Of a DNA stretch of 64,000 bases, positions 24,576 through 33,096 are shown in pieces. Positions within the stretch are counted from its first letter, which is position 1. Each line of letters begins with the position of its first letter. The DNA comes from Devosia epidermidihirudinis (GTDB lineage Bacteria; Pseudomonadota; Alphaproteobacteria; Rhizobiales; Devosiaceae). Both the position numbers and the translations under genes were made by a program. Where the stretch lies: assembly GCF_000971295.1 (NCBI RefSeq), contig NZ_LANJ01000046.1, positions 62,001-126,000 on the forward strand, given 5' to 3'. The notes beneath the pieces were generated by a model that had not been told where the DNA came from, did not search any database, and saw nothing but the letters and a program-made list of their open reading frames with translations.

Positions 24576-25543
24576 GCATTTCAATGGGGACTGGGGCCCG
24601 AACCGCCGACACGGACCGCTTGGTCACTGTCACGCTCGACCCCAATACCATCACCTCCATCAATCCCGATGAGGTGCATGAATGGCGCATCGCCATTTTT
24701 GATCTGCTCGAGGACAATTCGTTCCGGCCCGCCCGCGTCACCGCGACGGGGCCGTTTGCGCTGCACATGTCCATCACCGGCAATTTCATCGTGCTGGACG
24801 TTCGCCACCCTGAGACGTTTCAGCCGATTGCGGCGCACTATCTGTCGCTGACGCCGTTCCGTCGGCTGATCCGCGACTACTTCCGGATTCGCGATAGCTA
24901 TTACGATGCGATTCGTTCGGCGCAGCCGTTTCAGATCGAAACCGTCGATATGGCGCGCCGCGGCATGCACAACGAAGCCGCCGAACTTTTGCGCACGCGC
25001 CTGACCAACAAGATCATTATGGATCTCAATACGGCGCGGCGCCTGTTTACTCTGATCTGCGCTGTGCAGCCCTATGCGAGCCGGATCGACGAGAGCAAAA
25101 GCGAGCTGCCCAGCGTGCTGTTTGTCTGCTCGATGAACTCGGTGCGCTCGCCCATGGCGGCAGCGCTGGCGCGTCAGGCCTTTCCCGGCCGCGTCATCAC
25201 CCGCTCAGTGGGCGTAAACGGCGGCAAGGCTGACCAGTTCGTGCATGAAGTGATGGAGGAGGTGGGCATTGATATGTCCGTTCACACCCCCCACATCCTC
25301 GATGAGCTCGTGGCAAACCGCTTCGATCTCGTCATTACCCTCTCTGACGATGCGCCTGAAGCTGTAGCCCGCAAGGGTCTCGAAGCTGGTGCAATCGAAG
25401 CCTGGACCGTGGAAGATCCTTCCCTTGTCGAGGGCAATAGAGAGGTCGTTCTGAGCGCTTATCGTCAATTGCGCGACAGCTTGCGCAAGCGCGTTCGAGA
25501 ACGCTTGGAACCACTGGTTTCCGGTGGTTCACAAATCCATTGA
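24572..25543 (+). CDS. UPF0262 protein fused to a low-molecular-weight tyrosine phosphatase-like domain
   Basis: One uninterrupted 323-residue frame. Residues about 15-165 are a full UPF0262 domain (HEWRIAIFDLLEDNSF, SLTPFRRLIRDYFRI, DMARRGMHNEAAELL, NTARRLFTLICAVQ). Residues 180-318 are a low-molecular-weight phosphatase domain with the P-loop CSMNSVRS (C-x5-R-S) and the acidic loop EDPS. In related genomes these are, as I recall, two adjacent genes. The join is a 15-residue linker (PYASRIDESKSELPS). An internal GTG at 25115 could start the phosphatase separately, but it has no clear ribosome-binding site. The TTG start overlaps the hisD stop; ATG 24584 is the alternative. The substrate is unknown (protein phosphotyrosine, or arsenate-reductase-like chemistry). 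Confidence 0.85.
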   Translation: MSISMGTGARTADTDRLVTVTLDPNTITSINPDEVHEWRIAIFDLLEDNSFRPARVTATGPFALHMSITGNFIVLDVRHPETFQPIAAHYLSLTPFRRLIRDYFRIRDSYYDAIRSAQPFQIETVDMARRGMHNEAAELLRTRLTNKIIMDLNTARRLFTLICAVQPYASRIDESKSELPSVLFVCSMNSVRSPMAAALARQAFPGRVITRSVGVNGGKADQFVHEVMEEVGIDMSVHTPHILDELVANRFDLVITLSDDAPEAVARKGLEAGAIEAWTVEDPSLVEGNREVVLSAYRQLRDSLRKRVRERLEPLVSGGSQIH

Positions 25544-25618
25544 ATTGAAGTAGGTTCCGCCCAAATTCTGACCTCGGCGCGCACATTCACGCGGCGCGGG
25601 GTCTTTTCAGGAGACAGT

Positions 25619-25837
25619 ATGGCGAAGGAAGAAGTGCTCGAATTTCCGGGCGTAGTGGTTGAATTGCTTCCCAACGCGACCTTTCGGGTCAAGTTGGAAA
25701 ATGAGCACGAGATCATTGCACACACCGCTGGCCGCATGCGCAAGAACCGCATCCGCGTCCTGGCTGGTGATAAGGTTCTGTGCGAAATGACCCCATACGA
25801 CCTCACCAAGGGTCGCATCACGTATCGCTTCAAGTAG
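25619..25837 (+). CDS. infA: Translation initiation factor IF-1
   Basis: A 72-residue S1/OB-fold protein that binds the ribosomal A site during initiation. The text ([40 protein letters not shown], quoted in part) and the end [12 protein letters not shown] are diagnostic, and the length is exact for the family. GGAGACAG lies just upstream of the ATG. Confidence 0.98.
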   Translation: MAKEEVLEFPGVVVELLPNATFRVKLENEHEIIAHTAGRMRKNRIRVLAGDKVLCEMTPYDLTKGRITYRFK

Positions 25838-25849
25838 TAGGCAGAGCGC

Positions 25850-26488
25850 ATGGCCAGTCGTCCGGATTTGATCCTGGCCTCCGCCTCGCCGCGTCGGCTG
25901 GCATTGCTTAACCAGATCGGGATCGAACCTGAACATCTGGTGCCTGCTCACGTCGATGAGACCCCGGAAAAAGGCGAACTGCCGCGCAAGCTCGCGCAGC
26001 GCCTGGCGGACCTCAAGGCTCTTACGGCACAACACAAAGCGCGCTCGGCCGGTTTCGGCTCGGGCGCACTGGTGTTGGGCGCCGATACGGTGGTGGCCGT
26101 TGGCCGCCGCATTCTGCCCAAGGCCGAGACCATGGAAGAGGCATCCGAATGCCTCCGCCTGCTCTCGGGCCGGGCGCACCGCGTCTTTACCGGTTTGACG
26201 GTGCTCACCCCCTCTGGCGCCAAGCGCCAGCGCGTGGTCGAGACTCGCATCCGCTTCAAGCGCCTCTCCAATCGCGAGATGGAAGCCTATCTGGCCTCGG
26301 CCGAATGGAACGGCAAGGCCGGTGGCTATGCCATTCAGGGCATTGCCGGCGCTTTTGTCGTCAAGCTCGTCGGCTCCTATTCCGGCGTTGTCGGCCTGCC
26401 TCTGCTCGAAACAGCAGACCTTCTGGCGGGCGAGGGCTATCCGGTGCACTTCAACTGGCTCAATCAGTCACACGCTTCGGGCGTCTGA
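25850..26488 (+). CDS. maf: Maf family nucleotide pyrophosphatase
   Basis: A 212-residue house-cleaning enzyme that hydrolyses non-canonical nucleoside triphosphates (dTTP/UTP or modified pyrimidines) to monophosphates. Motifs: [12 protein letters not shown] at the N-terminus, [10 protein letters not shown] with the catalytic Asp near residue 80, and [10 protein letters not shown] near 153. It follows infA by 12 bases, and its TGA overlaps the yacG ATG (TGATG). Confidence 0.93.
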   Translation: MASRPDLILASASPRRLALLNQIGIEPEHLVPAHVDETPEKGELPRKLAQRLADLKALTAQHKARSAGFGSGALVLGADTVVAVGRRILPKAETMEEASECLRLLSGRAHRVFTGLTVLTPSGAKRQRVVETRIRFKRLSNREMEAYLASAEWNGKAGGYAIQGIAGAFVVKLVGSYSGVVGLPLLETADLLAGEGYPVHFNWLNQSHASGV

Positions 26489-26679
26489 TGATCACCCCCA
26501 AAAAGTGCCCCATTTGCGGCAAACCGGCGGTCGAGAAGTTCCGCCCGTTCTGCTCCTCCCGTTGTGCCGACGTTGATCTCAACCGCTGGTTCACCGGCGC
26601 CTATGTCATCCCCGCGCGCGATGACGAGCCCTTTCCCGAAAATGGCCTGCCCGACGCGGACGAAGACGAGAACTTCTGA
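26488..26679 (+). CDS. yacG: DNA gyrase inhibitor / zinc protein YacG
   Basis: A 63-residue zinc-ribbon protein. The four zinc ligands are CPICGK and FCSSRC, followed by the conserved DLNRWFTGAYVIPA and an acidic tail. E. coli YacG inhibits DNA gyrase. Its ATG overlaps the maf stop, so it is translationally coupled and ends the infA-maf-yacG unit. Confidence 0.95.
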   Translation: MITPKKCPICGKPAVEKFRPFCSSRCADVDLNRWFTGAYVIPARDDEPFPENGLPDADEDENF

Positions 26680-26703
26680 CGCGCCAAGAGTTTGCCCCAG
26701 CGG

Positions 26704-26757
26704 TTGACAACCGCTCCAGCGTAGCCGCATTAACATGAATAGAAAAATCATGTTAAT
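26704..26757 (+). promoter_or_regulatory. Promoter with RirA-type iron-responsive operator
   Basis: A -35 TTGACA (26704-26709) is followed after 18 bases by CATTAA (26728-26733). Overlapping it is a perfect inverted repeat, ATTAACATGA (26729-26738) and TCATGTTAAT (26748-26757), separated by nine bases. The inner part is TGA-N9-TCA, the iron-responsive operator bound by RirA in rhizobia. It would cover the -10 region and start site, a repressor arrangement. Confidence 0.7.
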
Positions 26758-26771
26758 TTGGGGAACTGCTG

Positions 26772-27701
26772 ATGATCATGTCTCGTAAATGGGTGCTTAT
26801 GGCATCCGCTCTGGCTGTGGGCGCGCTGATATCCGCCGCGCCGTCCCTGGCGCAGGTTGCCCAAGTGGTGTCATCGACGCCGACGACCCGCGTGGTTGAG
26901 CATGCCGCCGGGCAGGCTGAGATCCCGGCTTCGCCCCAACGCATCGTGGCGCTTCACAACGTCTTCGCCGAAGCCCTTGCTGCCCTCGGCCTGTCGCCGG
27001 TGGGTTCGGTTGATCGTCCTTCCGGCATGCCCTCGCAGCTGGCCGCGACCCTCGCGAACACCGAAACCGTTGGTTCCCATTCCGAGCCCGATCTGGAGCG
27101 CGTCCTCACGCTGGCGCCCGATCTGATCCTGGCGCAGGAAAAGCAACACGGCGACAATTACGCGCGTCTGACCGCCATCGCGCCCACCCTGCTGCTTAAT
27201 GAGCCGGAAGCGGAATGGCGCGACTGGTATCGCGGCCTTGGCGATGCGCTGGGCCAGCCAGAGGCCGCAGCAGCCGCCATCGCTGCCTATGACGACAAAG
27301 CCGCCGCCACCAAGGCTGAGCTGGCCGCCAAACGCCCCGACGAGACCGTGCTGCTGCTGCGCGTCCGCGAAAAGGACATGCGCGTCTATGGCGGTGCCCG
27401 CCGCTCGGGCCCTGTGCTCTATCAAGATCTCGGTCTCAACCCACACGGGCTGGTGCCGCGCGAAGAAGACCATCAGGAAATCTCCTTCGAGAACCTGCCC
27501 GAACTCACTGCCGACCATATCTTCATCATGGTCGAAGATGCCGACAAGATGACCACCATCGAGCAGTCCGACCTCTGGCAGCGCCTGCCAGCCGTTCAGG
27601 CTGGCCACGTTTACAAGGTTAATATCGAACCCTGGAACCAGTCCGTCGGCCCAATCAGCTTCGCCGTCATCATTGACGACGTCCGCGCCGCGCTGCTCTG
27701 A
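26772..27701 (+). CDS. Siderophore/heme-type ABC substrate-binding protein (FecB/FepB-like)
   Basis: A 309-residue periplasmic binding protein of the class III (iron-chelate) fold. The signal peptide ends near residue 27 (SLAQ). The core has the family phrases SPQRIVALHNVFAEALAALG, EPDLERVLTLAPDLIL and LPELTADHIFIM. It should bind a ferric chelate, heme or cobalamin in the periplasm. There is no permease, ATPase or receptor gene beside it, so it must pair with a transporter elsewhere. The start is ATG 26772 (alternative ATG 26778). A RirA-like operator covers its promoter, fitting iron-repressed expression. Confidence 0.85.
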   Translation: MIMSRKWVLMASALAVGALISAAPSLAQVAQVVSSTPTTRVVEHAAGQAEIPASPQRIVALHNVFAEALAALGLSPVGSVDRPSGMPSQLAATLANTETVGSHSEPDLERVLTLAPDLILAQEKQHGDNYARLTAIAPTLLLNEPEAEWRDWYRGLGDALGQPEAAAAAIAAYDDKAAATKAELAAKRPDETVLLLRVREKDMRVYGGARRSGPVLYQDLGLNPHGLVPREEDHQEISFENLPELTADHIFIMVEDADKMTTIEQSDLWQRLPAVQAGHVYKVNIEPWNQSVGPISFAVIIDDVRAALL

Positions 27702-27974
27702 CGCCAGTGCGATAGCGTTCAACGGTCCTGCGGCCATGCTCCCGAAGTGGAGTGTGGCCGTACTTTTTGGTTGCATTAGAGCGCGATCCGGTGGGGCAGG
27801 CTCATCGCAAAGGTTGATTTTGTGCACAGGCACCGGCTTCTAACCCCCGGAATTCCGGGCCTTGGCGATAATCCTGCAAACTCCTTTTCCACAATCGCTT
27901 TTCCCGCTTGCACGCCCAAAAACCATCACCTATAAGGCCCATGGCTTGACGCCGGGCGGACCTTCCGCCCCGTT

Positions 27975-28050
27975 GCCCGGGTAGCTCAGTTGGTAGAGCA
28001 GCGGATTGAAAATCCGCGTGTCACTGGTTCGATTCCGGTCCCGGGCACCA
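27975..28050 (+). tRNA. tRNA-Phe (anticodon GAA)
   Basis: A complete cloverleaf: acceptor GCCCGGG pairs with CCCGGGC, discriminator A and encoded CCA. D-arm AGCTCAGTTGGTAGAGC, anticodon loop TTGAAAA with anticodon GAA, and T-loop GTTCGATT. Confidence 0.97.
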
Positions 28051-28208
28051 AAATTCTTTATTAAGATCAGTAGTTTGCGGTGCCGGCGCTCGTGAAAGCT
28101 CCTTTGTGTCGCATTCTTGTTGCGACATGATCCCCAGCGTTTCCTCGCATTTCTCGACAGCCTCCGCGAATCCATGCGAGATACCCGTGGATACGGGGGG
28201 CGACGAAA

Positions 28209-28553
28209 ATGGGAGCCGTGCGCTTTGGGATGTCCTTCAGGGACGGCGTCGCAGAGATAGCTGATGCGCCTGTTTTTTTGCGCGCTGTATGGCGAAATGT
28301 TCGCGGCCTCGGCCTCAGTGCCGACGATGCCCTTGTGTCTCTGGTGGTGGGCGCAAAGTCGACTGCGCCCGACTACGTCATCAGAGAAGTTATGGAGGGC
28401 ACCGCCGATGATCCGCATGGCGCCATATCCCATGGGCCATTTAGTGGGATCACTCATCGAGCAAAGCGTGTCGCAGTCGAACCAGAGACAGCTGAAGAAA
28501 TCAGCCTGAACGCCTTAAAGGTGATTTTGGCTCACAAGATCAACAAGGGCTAA
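28209..28553 (+). CDS. Hypothetical protein
   Basis: A 114-residue frame I do not recognise (MGAVRFGMSFRDGVAEIADA...). It is soluble, of mixed alpha/beta composition, with no signal or membrane segment. A GGGGGGCG run lies six bases upstream of the ATG and could serve as a ribosome-binding site. It lies alone between tRNA-Phe and manC. It could be a lineage-specific gene or a remnant. Confidence 0.45.
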   Translation: MGAVRFGMSFRDGVAEIADAPVFLRAVWRNVRGLGLSADDALVSLVVGAKSTAPDYVIREVMEGTADDPHGAISHGPFSGITHRAKRVAVEPETAEEISLNALKVILAHKINKG

Positions 28554-28620
28554 GAAAGGTCGGTCGATCGTTCCCAGCCTTGAGTTCTACGCGTCCTGTC
28601 CTTCCAGTAGATGCCCTTCC

Positions 28621-30042
28621 CTACTGCCGCCCGAACTCGTCCTCGATACGAATAATGTCGTCTTCGCCTAGGTAGGAGCCGGTCTGGACTTCGATCAGTT
28701 CCAGCTCGATCTTGCCGGGATTGGCGAGGCGGTGGGTGCAGCCCAAGGGGAGGTAGATCGACTGATTTTCGGCCAACATCGTCACGGCGCCATCGAGTGT
28801 CACTTCTGCCGTTCCACGCACCACGACCCAGTGCTCCGAGCGGTGGTGGTGTTTTTGCAGAGATAGCTTCTTGCCGGGTTTGACGAAGAGCTTCTTCACC
28901 TGGAAGCGTTCGCCCATCAGGATGGAAGAATAGCCGCCCCAGGGGCGGTACGAGGTCTTGTGCGTCTCGGTCAGGGCGCGGGTAGCTGCGTCCGCGCGAA
29001 GGGTCTTGGCAATCTTGCCGACATTCTGCGCTGCAGACAGCCGGCCGACAAACACTGCATCTTCGGTGGCGATCACGGCGATATCGTCCAGCCCATCGAC
29101 CACCACATGCGCGCCGTCGCTGACGACGAGGGTATTGGTGGTGTTCGACAACAGCGTTGGGCCGGAAACTGCGTTTCCTGCCTCATCGCGCGTCTGTCCT
29201 TTCCAGACGGCGTCCCAGGCGCCGAGGTCAGACCAGGCAAACGAAACAGGCAGCACGGCAGCCTTATCGGTACGCTCGAAGATGGCGTAGTCGACCGAGA
29301 TGTTGGGTGAGGCGGCGAAGGCGGTTTCATCAAGCCGGATGAAGTCGAGGTCGCGCCTGGCGTCGGCGACAGCGGCGGTTGCGGCCGCAAAAACCTCCGG
29401 TGCCAGGCGCTCGCATTCGGCGAGGAACAGTTTTGCCGGCAGCATGAACATGCCAGAGTTCCAGGCAAAGCCACCTTGCGCCAGCATGCTCTGGGCTTTG
29501 TCGAGGTTCGGCTTTTCGACAAACGCCGCCACTTTATGGGCGCCATGCGCGAGTGCATCGCCGATGGCGATATAGCCATAGCCGGTTTCCGGACGATCAG
29601 GCGCAATGCCGAAGGTGACGAGATTGCCGCCCCTTGCGGCAGCTGCAGCGGCATCGACCGCAGCAAAGTACTCCGCGGTGGTGGGGATCAGGTGGTCGGA
29701 GGCAAGAACGTGGAGAATCGCGTTCTCGTCCGCATTCACGGCGACCTGCGCAGCGGCCGCTATGGCTGCAGCGGTATTCCTCGCAACCGGCTCCAGCAAG
29801 ATCGCCCCCAGCGGCACGTTTGCCTCCAGCGCCTGCTCGGCAACGATGAAGCGATATTCGGTGTTGGTAATGACGATGGGAGCGCCGTACCGCTCGGTGT
29901 TGGCGACCCGTTCCAGGCTCTGCTGGAAGAGACTGGTGTCACCAACCAGATCGATGAATTGTTTTGGCCGTGCTGCGCGCGATTTTGGCCAAAGACGTGT
30001 GCCTTGGCCGCCAGCAAGGATAACGGGAATGATCTGATACAA
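28621..30042 (-). CDS. manC: Mannose-1-phosphate guanylyltransferase / mannose-6-phosphate isomerase
   Basis: A bifunctional enzyme of about 473 residues that makes GDP-mannose for polysaccharides and glycans. The N-terminal nucleotidyltransferase has VILAGGQGTRLWPKSR, the lysine motif FVEKPN and NSGMFML. The C-terminal cupin (type II PMI) has the metal motif QKHHHRSEHWVVVRGTA near residue 405. TTG 30042 is chosen because GGGGA lies eight bases upstream and it gives the normal N-terminus; a GTG at 30084 would add 14 residues. It stands alone, so no specific exopolysaccharide cluster is indicated. Confidence 0.93.
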   Translation of the reverse strand: MYQIIPVILAGGQGTRLWPKSRAARPKQFIDLVGDTSLFQQSLERVANTERYGAPIVITNTEYRFIVAEQALEANVPLGAILLEPVARNTAAAIAAAAQVAVNADENAILHVLASDHLIPTTAEYFAAVDAAAAAARGGNLVTFGIAPDRPETGYGYIAIGDALAHGAHKVAAFVEKPNLDKAQSMLAQGGFAWNSGMFMLPAKLFLAECERLAPEVFAAATAAVADARRDLDFIRLDETAFAASPNISVDYAIFERTDKAAVLPVSFAWSDLGAWDAVWKGQTRDEAGNAVSGPTLLSNTTNTLVVSDGAHVVVDGLDDIAVIATEDAVFVGRLSAAQNVGKIAKTLRADAATRALTETHKTSYRPWGGYSSILMGERFQVKKLFVKPGKKLSLQKHHHRSEHWVVVRGTAEVTLDGAVTMLAENQSIYLPLGCTHRLANPGKIELELIEVQTGSYLGEDDIIRIEDEFGRQ

Positions 30043-30317
30043 TGAATTGGTCCCCACACGCACGACACTGCCGTTACTAGTCACACTCCAGGAACTAAAT
30101 CAAATTTATGGGTCGGTTGCGTGATTGGCTGATTGCTTCGCTATCGCCTTAACGTTTTGATGCTGGATGATATCTTAGGTCGCGACATTGGTCGTGGGCG
30201 AAGAGCTGGCCCACTCTAGTAGGCAGCCAACCCTTCTGAGCGTTGGGCCTTCGCGCCTATCTGACCCCGCCCGCCTGGCCAACACTATGGCGGCGCGGGC
30301 GGGCGGAACAAGATCGC

Positions 30318-31154
30318 TCAGAGCGCCTTTTTGAACTGGTCGACGGTGATCTGGCTCAACGTGTCGAAGGCCGACATGTCGCCGGAGAAGATGTTGAAGG
30401 TGTGGTCGGCGCCTTCGATGATTTCCTTGTGTTTGTCCGTCGTCGGGGCCGCGGTGAGAATGGTGTCGGTGACAGAGGGGTCGACGACGTCATCTTTGGA
30501 GCCGGCGATGGCCAGCACGGCGCCCTTATAGGCGGCGAGCTCCTTGGCCACGTCCGTATCCCGGACCTCGTGGAACCAGCCGAGCGAGAGGTTGAGCGGG
30601 GTGCGCCAGTCAAACGTTAGGACCGCGTAACCATTCTGTTCAGCTTCAGCGAGCTGGTTGGCGGCCATCTGGCTGAGGTCCACGGCGCCCGCCCAGGTCA
30701 CGAGGCTTTTGACATCAGGGGTCCGCGCCGCAGTGAGCATGGCGATGGTGCCGCCCTGGCTCCAGCCAAGCACGCCCAGCCGCGCATCGTCGATCTGGTC
30801 TAGCCCGCGCATATAGGCAATGACGTCGAGCCCATCCTGCACCCCTGTGCTCAGGCGATATTCCACATAGTCGACAGGGCTGTCGCCGTTGCCGGCAAAG
30901 TCAAATCGCGCGCTGGCAATGCCGGCCTCGGCGAGCTTGGGAGCAAGCAGGTCATAACCGTTGCCTGCCTCGTGCCGGTTGGAGCCGGTGCCGTGATACA
31001 TCACCACAAAAGGAAACGGCCCATCGCCGTCCGGCAGGGTAATCGTTGCCGCTATGGGGCGCTGGGTGCCGGCAATCGTGACGTCCTGATCGGCCGCCTG
31101 AGCAAGGCTCGGCAGGGCCATAATGGCGATCGCCAGGGTGGGGAACAATTTCAT
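30318..31154 (-). CDS. Exported alpha/beta hydrolase
   Basis: A 278-residue protein with a signal peptide (MKLFPTLAIAIMALPSLAQA). The alpha/beta-hydrolase fold shows the oxyanion region VMYHGTGSNRHE, the nucleophile elbow GWSQGG (Ser), the acid in GSKDDVVDP and the His in GADHTF. It resembles dienelactone-hydrolase/acyl-esterase members and probably cleaves an ester or peptide in the periplasm. ATG 31154 has GGAGA upstream; the longer frame to 31217 adds a non-signal extension and is rejected. Confidence 0.85.
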   Translation of the reverse strand: MKLFPTLAIAIMALPSLAQAADQDVTIAGTQRPIAATITLPDGDGPFPFVVMYHGTGSNRHEAGNGYDLLAPKLAEAGIASARFDFAGNGDSPVDYVEYRLSTGVQDGLDVIAYMRGLDQIDDARLGVLGWSQGGTIAMLTAARTPDVKSLVTWAGAVDLSQMAANQLAEAEQNGYAVLTFDWRTPLNLSLGWFHEVRDTDVAKELAAYKGAVLAIAGSKDDVVDPSVTDTILTAAPTTDKHKEIIEGADHTFNIFSGDMSAFDTLSQITVDQFKKAL

Positions 31155-31237
31155 CGCACGGTCTCCTCTAGTGGTGAGATGGTGCGATGAGCCTATCCGA
31201 TGCCATGGGGCGCACAAGGTCCCTCAGCCGCGATCTG

Positions 31238-32146
31238 TCAGCCGCCGAACCGGTGCTCCAGGCGGCCTTTTACGCCGACATCGACCGAAAACAGCGCGCC
31301 TTCCTGCGGGTTCTGCGCGAGGTGGTCTTCGCTCATGGTGAAGCGGGCGGAGGTGATGTAGAGGCGATCGAGATTGGGGCCGCCGAAGCAGCAGCTGGTC
31401 GGCCACGCGCAGGGCAGTTCGACGACGCGGTCTAGCGTGCCATCGGGCGCATAGCGGGCGACGGCATAGCCGCCATCGACGCGGCAGTTCCACAGGTAGC
31501 CCTCATCATCCATGCAGGAACCATCGGGGAACCCGCGCTCGAAGGGGAGGGCGAAGGTGCGGCGCTCGCCCTGTGGCAGCCCGTCGGCGCCGAGGGTGTA
31601 TTGATAGATGGTGTTGGCGGCGGTGTCGGCGATGATCAGCCGCCGATCGTCTGTCCAGGCCAGCGTATTGGGCAGCGTGAAGATCTCTGGTGTGGCGGTG
31701 ACGCAGGTGCTGTCGGCAGCGATGCGATAAAGGTGCCCGGCCGGGGTGTTCATAGGCTTGGGCTGCCCATCGGGATGAAGATTGGTGCGCATGGTGGCTA
31801 CCCAATAGGCGCCATCGGGACCAACCTTACCCTCATTGAGCCGATTGTCTGCCAGATCTGGCTCGGGCGTCGCGACGATCTTGAAGTCCTCGCCCCAGCT
31901 CCACAGCGCAACGTCGCGTTCGAGGCCGACAATGAGGCGGCCGCTGTCATCGGCGCAGAGGCCAACAGACGTTACGAATTGATCGGCTGAGAACACTGCA
32001 TGGCGGCCGCTTTCGGGATGCATCCGGTGCAGCCGCTTGCCGACCAGATCGACCCAGAACAGTTCGGCATTTCGCTCATCCCACACAATGGATTCGCCCA
32101 CGATATCGGCGGCGGCAAAGACCTGTGTGACCTCGGTCGAACCCAT
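31238..32146 (-). CDS. SMP-30/gluconolactonase family lactonase
   Basis: A 302-residue six-bladed beta-propeller. The motifs include ESIVWDERNAELFWVDL at the start (metal-binding Glu), NRLNEGKVGPDGAYWVATM, NTLAWTDDRRLIIADT and FPDGSCMDDEGYLWNC, which carry the Asn/Asp metal ligands of the SMP-30 family. These enzymes hydrolyse aldonolactones made by sugar dehydrogenases. ATG 32146 has GGAGA seven bases from it; an ATG two codons earlier sits too close to that site. It is divergent from the SDR at 32300 and shares a control region bearing the GntR-type motif, so it belongs to the sugar regulon. Confidence 0.9.
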   Translation of the reverse strand: MGSTEVTQVFAAADIVGESIVWDERNAELFWVDLVGKRLHRMHPESGRHAVFSADQFVTSVGLCADDSGRLIVGLERDVALWSWGEDFKIVATPEPDLADNRLNEGKVGPDGAYWVATMRTNLHPDGQPKPMNTPAGHLYRIAADSTCVTATPEIFTLPNTLAWTDDRRLIIADTAANTIYQYTLGADGLPQGERRTFALPFERGFPDGSCMDDEGYLWNCRVDGGYAVARYAPDGTLDRVVELPCAWPTSCCFGGPNLDRLYITSARFTMSEDHLAQNPQEGALFSVDVGVKGRLEHRFGG

Positions 32147-32185
32147 ATGCATTTCTCCTTGGCTCGCTTGACCAGATGAGATTTC

Positions 32186-32210
32186 GCATGCAAGAATACT
32201 TGTATGCAAG
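32186..32210. promoter_or_regulatory. GntR-type operator between the lactonase and SDR genes
   Basis: GCATGCAAG (32186-32194), four bases, then CTTGTATGC (32199-32207) form an inverted repeat with one mismatch. Within it, ATACTTGTATGCAA (32196-32209) matches the sequence at 36475-36488 upstream of the sugar-binding protein at 12 of 14 bases. Short palindromes of this kind are typical of FadR/UxuR-type GntR regulators, and one is encoded at 35693. Confidence 0.6.
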
Positions 32211-32299
32211 CAAAGTGTTGGATTCTGACCCCGAAACTTTGAGCCGTGCAGCTTTGGTAGGCTAGCGCGCATCGTACGAACAGAAGGAAGCGGCGTCAT

Positions 32300-33091
32300 A
32301 TGCAGAAATTGACAGGTAAAGTCGCCATCGTCACCGGCGCATCAAGCGGCATGGGCCTGGGTATCGCTCAGCGTCTTGTTGCCGACGGCGCCAGCGTTGT
32401 GCTTGCAGCCATCGATCAGGCTGGGCTCGAAGCCGCAGCGGCTGCGCTTGCCACGCCCCATCGCGTGCGCATTTGCGTCGCCGACGTGTCCAAAAACGCC
32501 GATATGGCGCGCCTGACGGCAGATGCCGTCGCGGCTTTCGGCGGTGTCGATATTCTGGTGAACTCAGCGGGCCTGCAGCGCTACGGCACGGTGGTCGACA
32601 CCACAGAAGAGACCTGGGACGAAGTCTTCAACGTCAATATCAAAGGCATTTTCCTGGCCTCCAAGCATGCCATTCCCGAGATGGAAGAGCGCGGCGGTGG
32701 TTCGGTGATCAATATTGCTTCGGTGCAGGCCTATGCCTCCCAGGCCAATGTCGCGGCCTATACAGCAACCAAGGGTGCCATTCTGGCGCTGACCCGCGCC
32801 ATGGCGCTCGATCATGCACCCGCCCGCATCCGCGTCAACGCAATCTGCCCGGCCTCGATTGATACCCCAATGCTGCGCTGGGCCGCCGATCTGTGGAAAG
32901 GCGATAGCACTGCCGAGGCCACCATGGCGGGCTGGGGCAAAGCCCATCCGCTGGGTCGCGTCGGCACCGTCGAGGAAATCGGCGCTTTGGCTTCGTTCCT
33001 CGCCAGCGACGAATGCGGCTTCATGACTGGCGCGGACATCAAGGTTGATGGCGGCGCCCTGTCCAAGCTTGCCATCATTCTGCCGGAGTAA
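32300..33091 (+). CDS. SDR-family sugar dehydrogenase
   Basis: A 263-residue classical short-chain dehydrogenase: TGASSGMGLGIA cofactor motif, NSAGLQ near residue 89, catalytic Ser in NIASVQA, and Tyr-Lys in AAYTATKGAIL. It resembles glucose/aldose 1-dehydrogenases and polyol dehydrogenases. Being first in the operon and divergent from an SMP-30 lactonase, it probably oxidises the imported sugar at C1 to a lactone, or interconverts an intermediate. The next gene begins five bases after its stop. Confidence 0.88.
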   Translation: MQKLTGKVAIVTGASSGMGLGIAQRLVADGASVVLAAIDQAGLEAAAAALATPHRVRICVADVSKNADMARLTADAVAAFGGVDILVNSAGLQRYGTVVDTTEETWDEVFNVNIKGIFLASKHAIPEMEERGGGSVINIASVQAYASQANVAAYTATKGAILALTRAMALDHAPARIRVNAICPASIDTPMLRWAADLWKGDSTAEATMAGWGKAHPLGRVGTVEEIGALASFLASDECGFMTGADIKVDGGALSKLAIILPE

Positions 33092-33096
33092 GTCTC

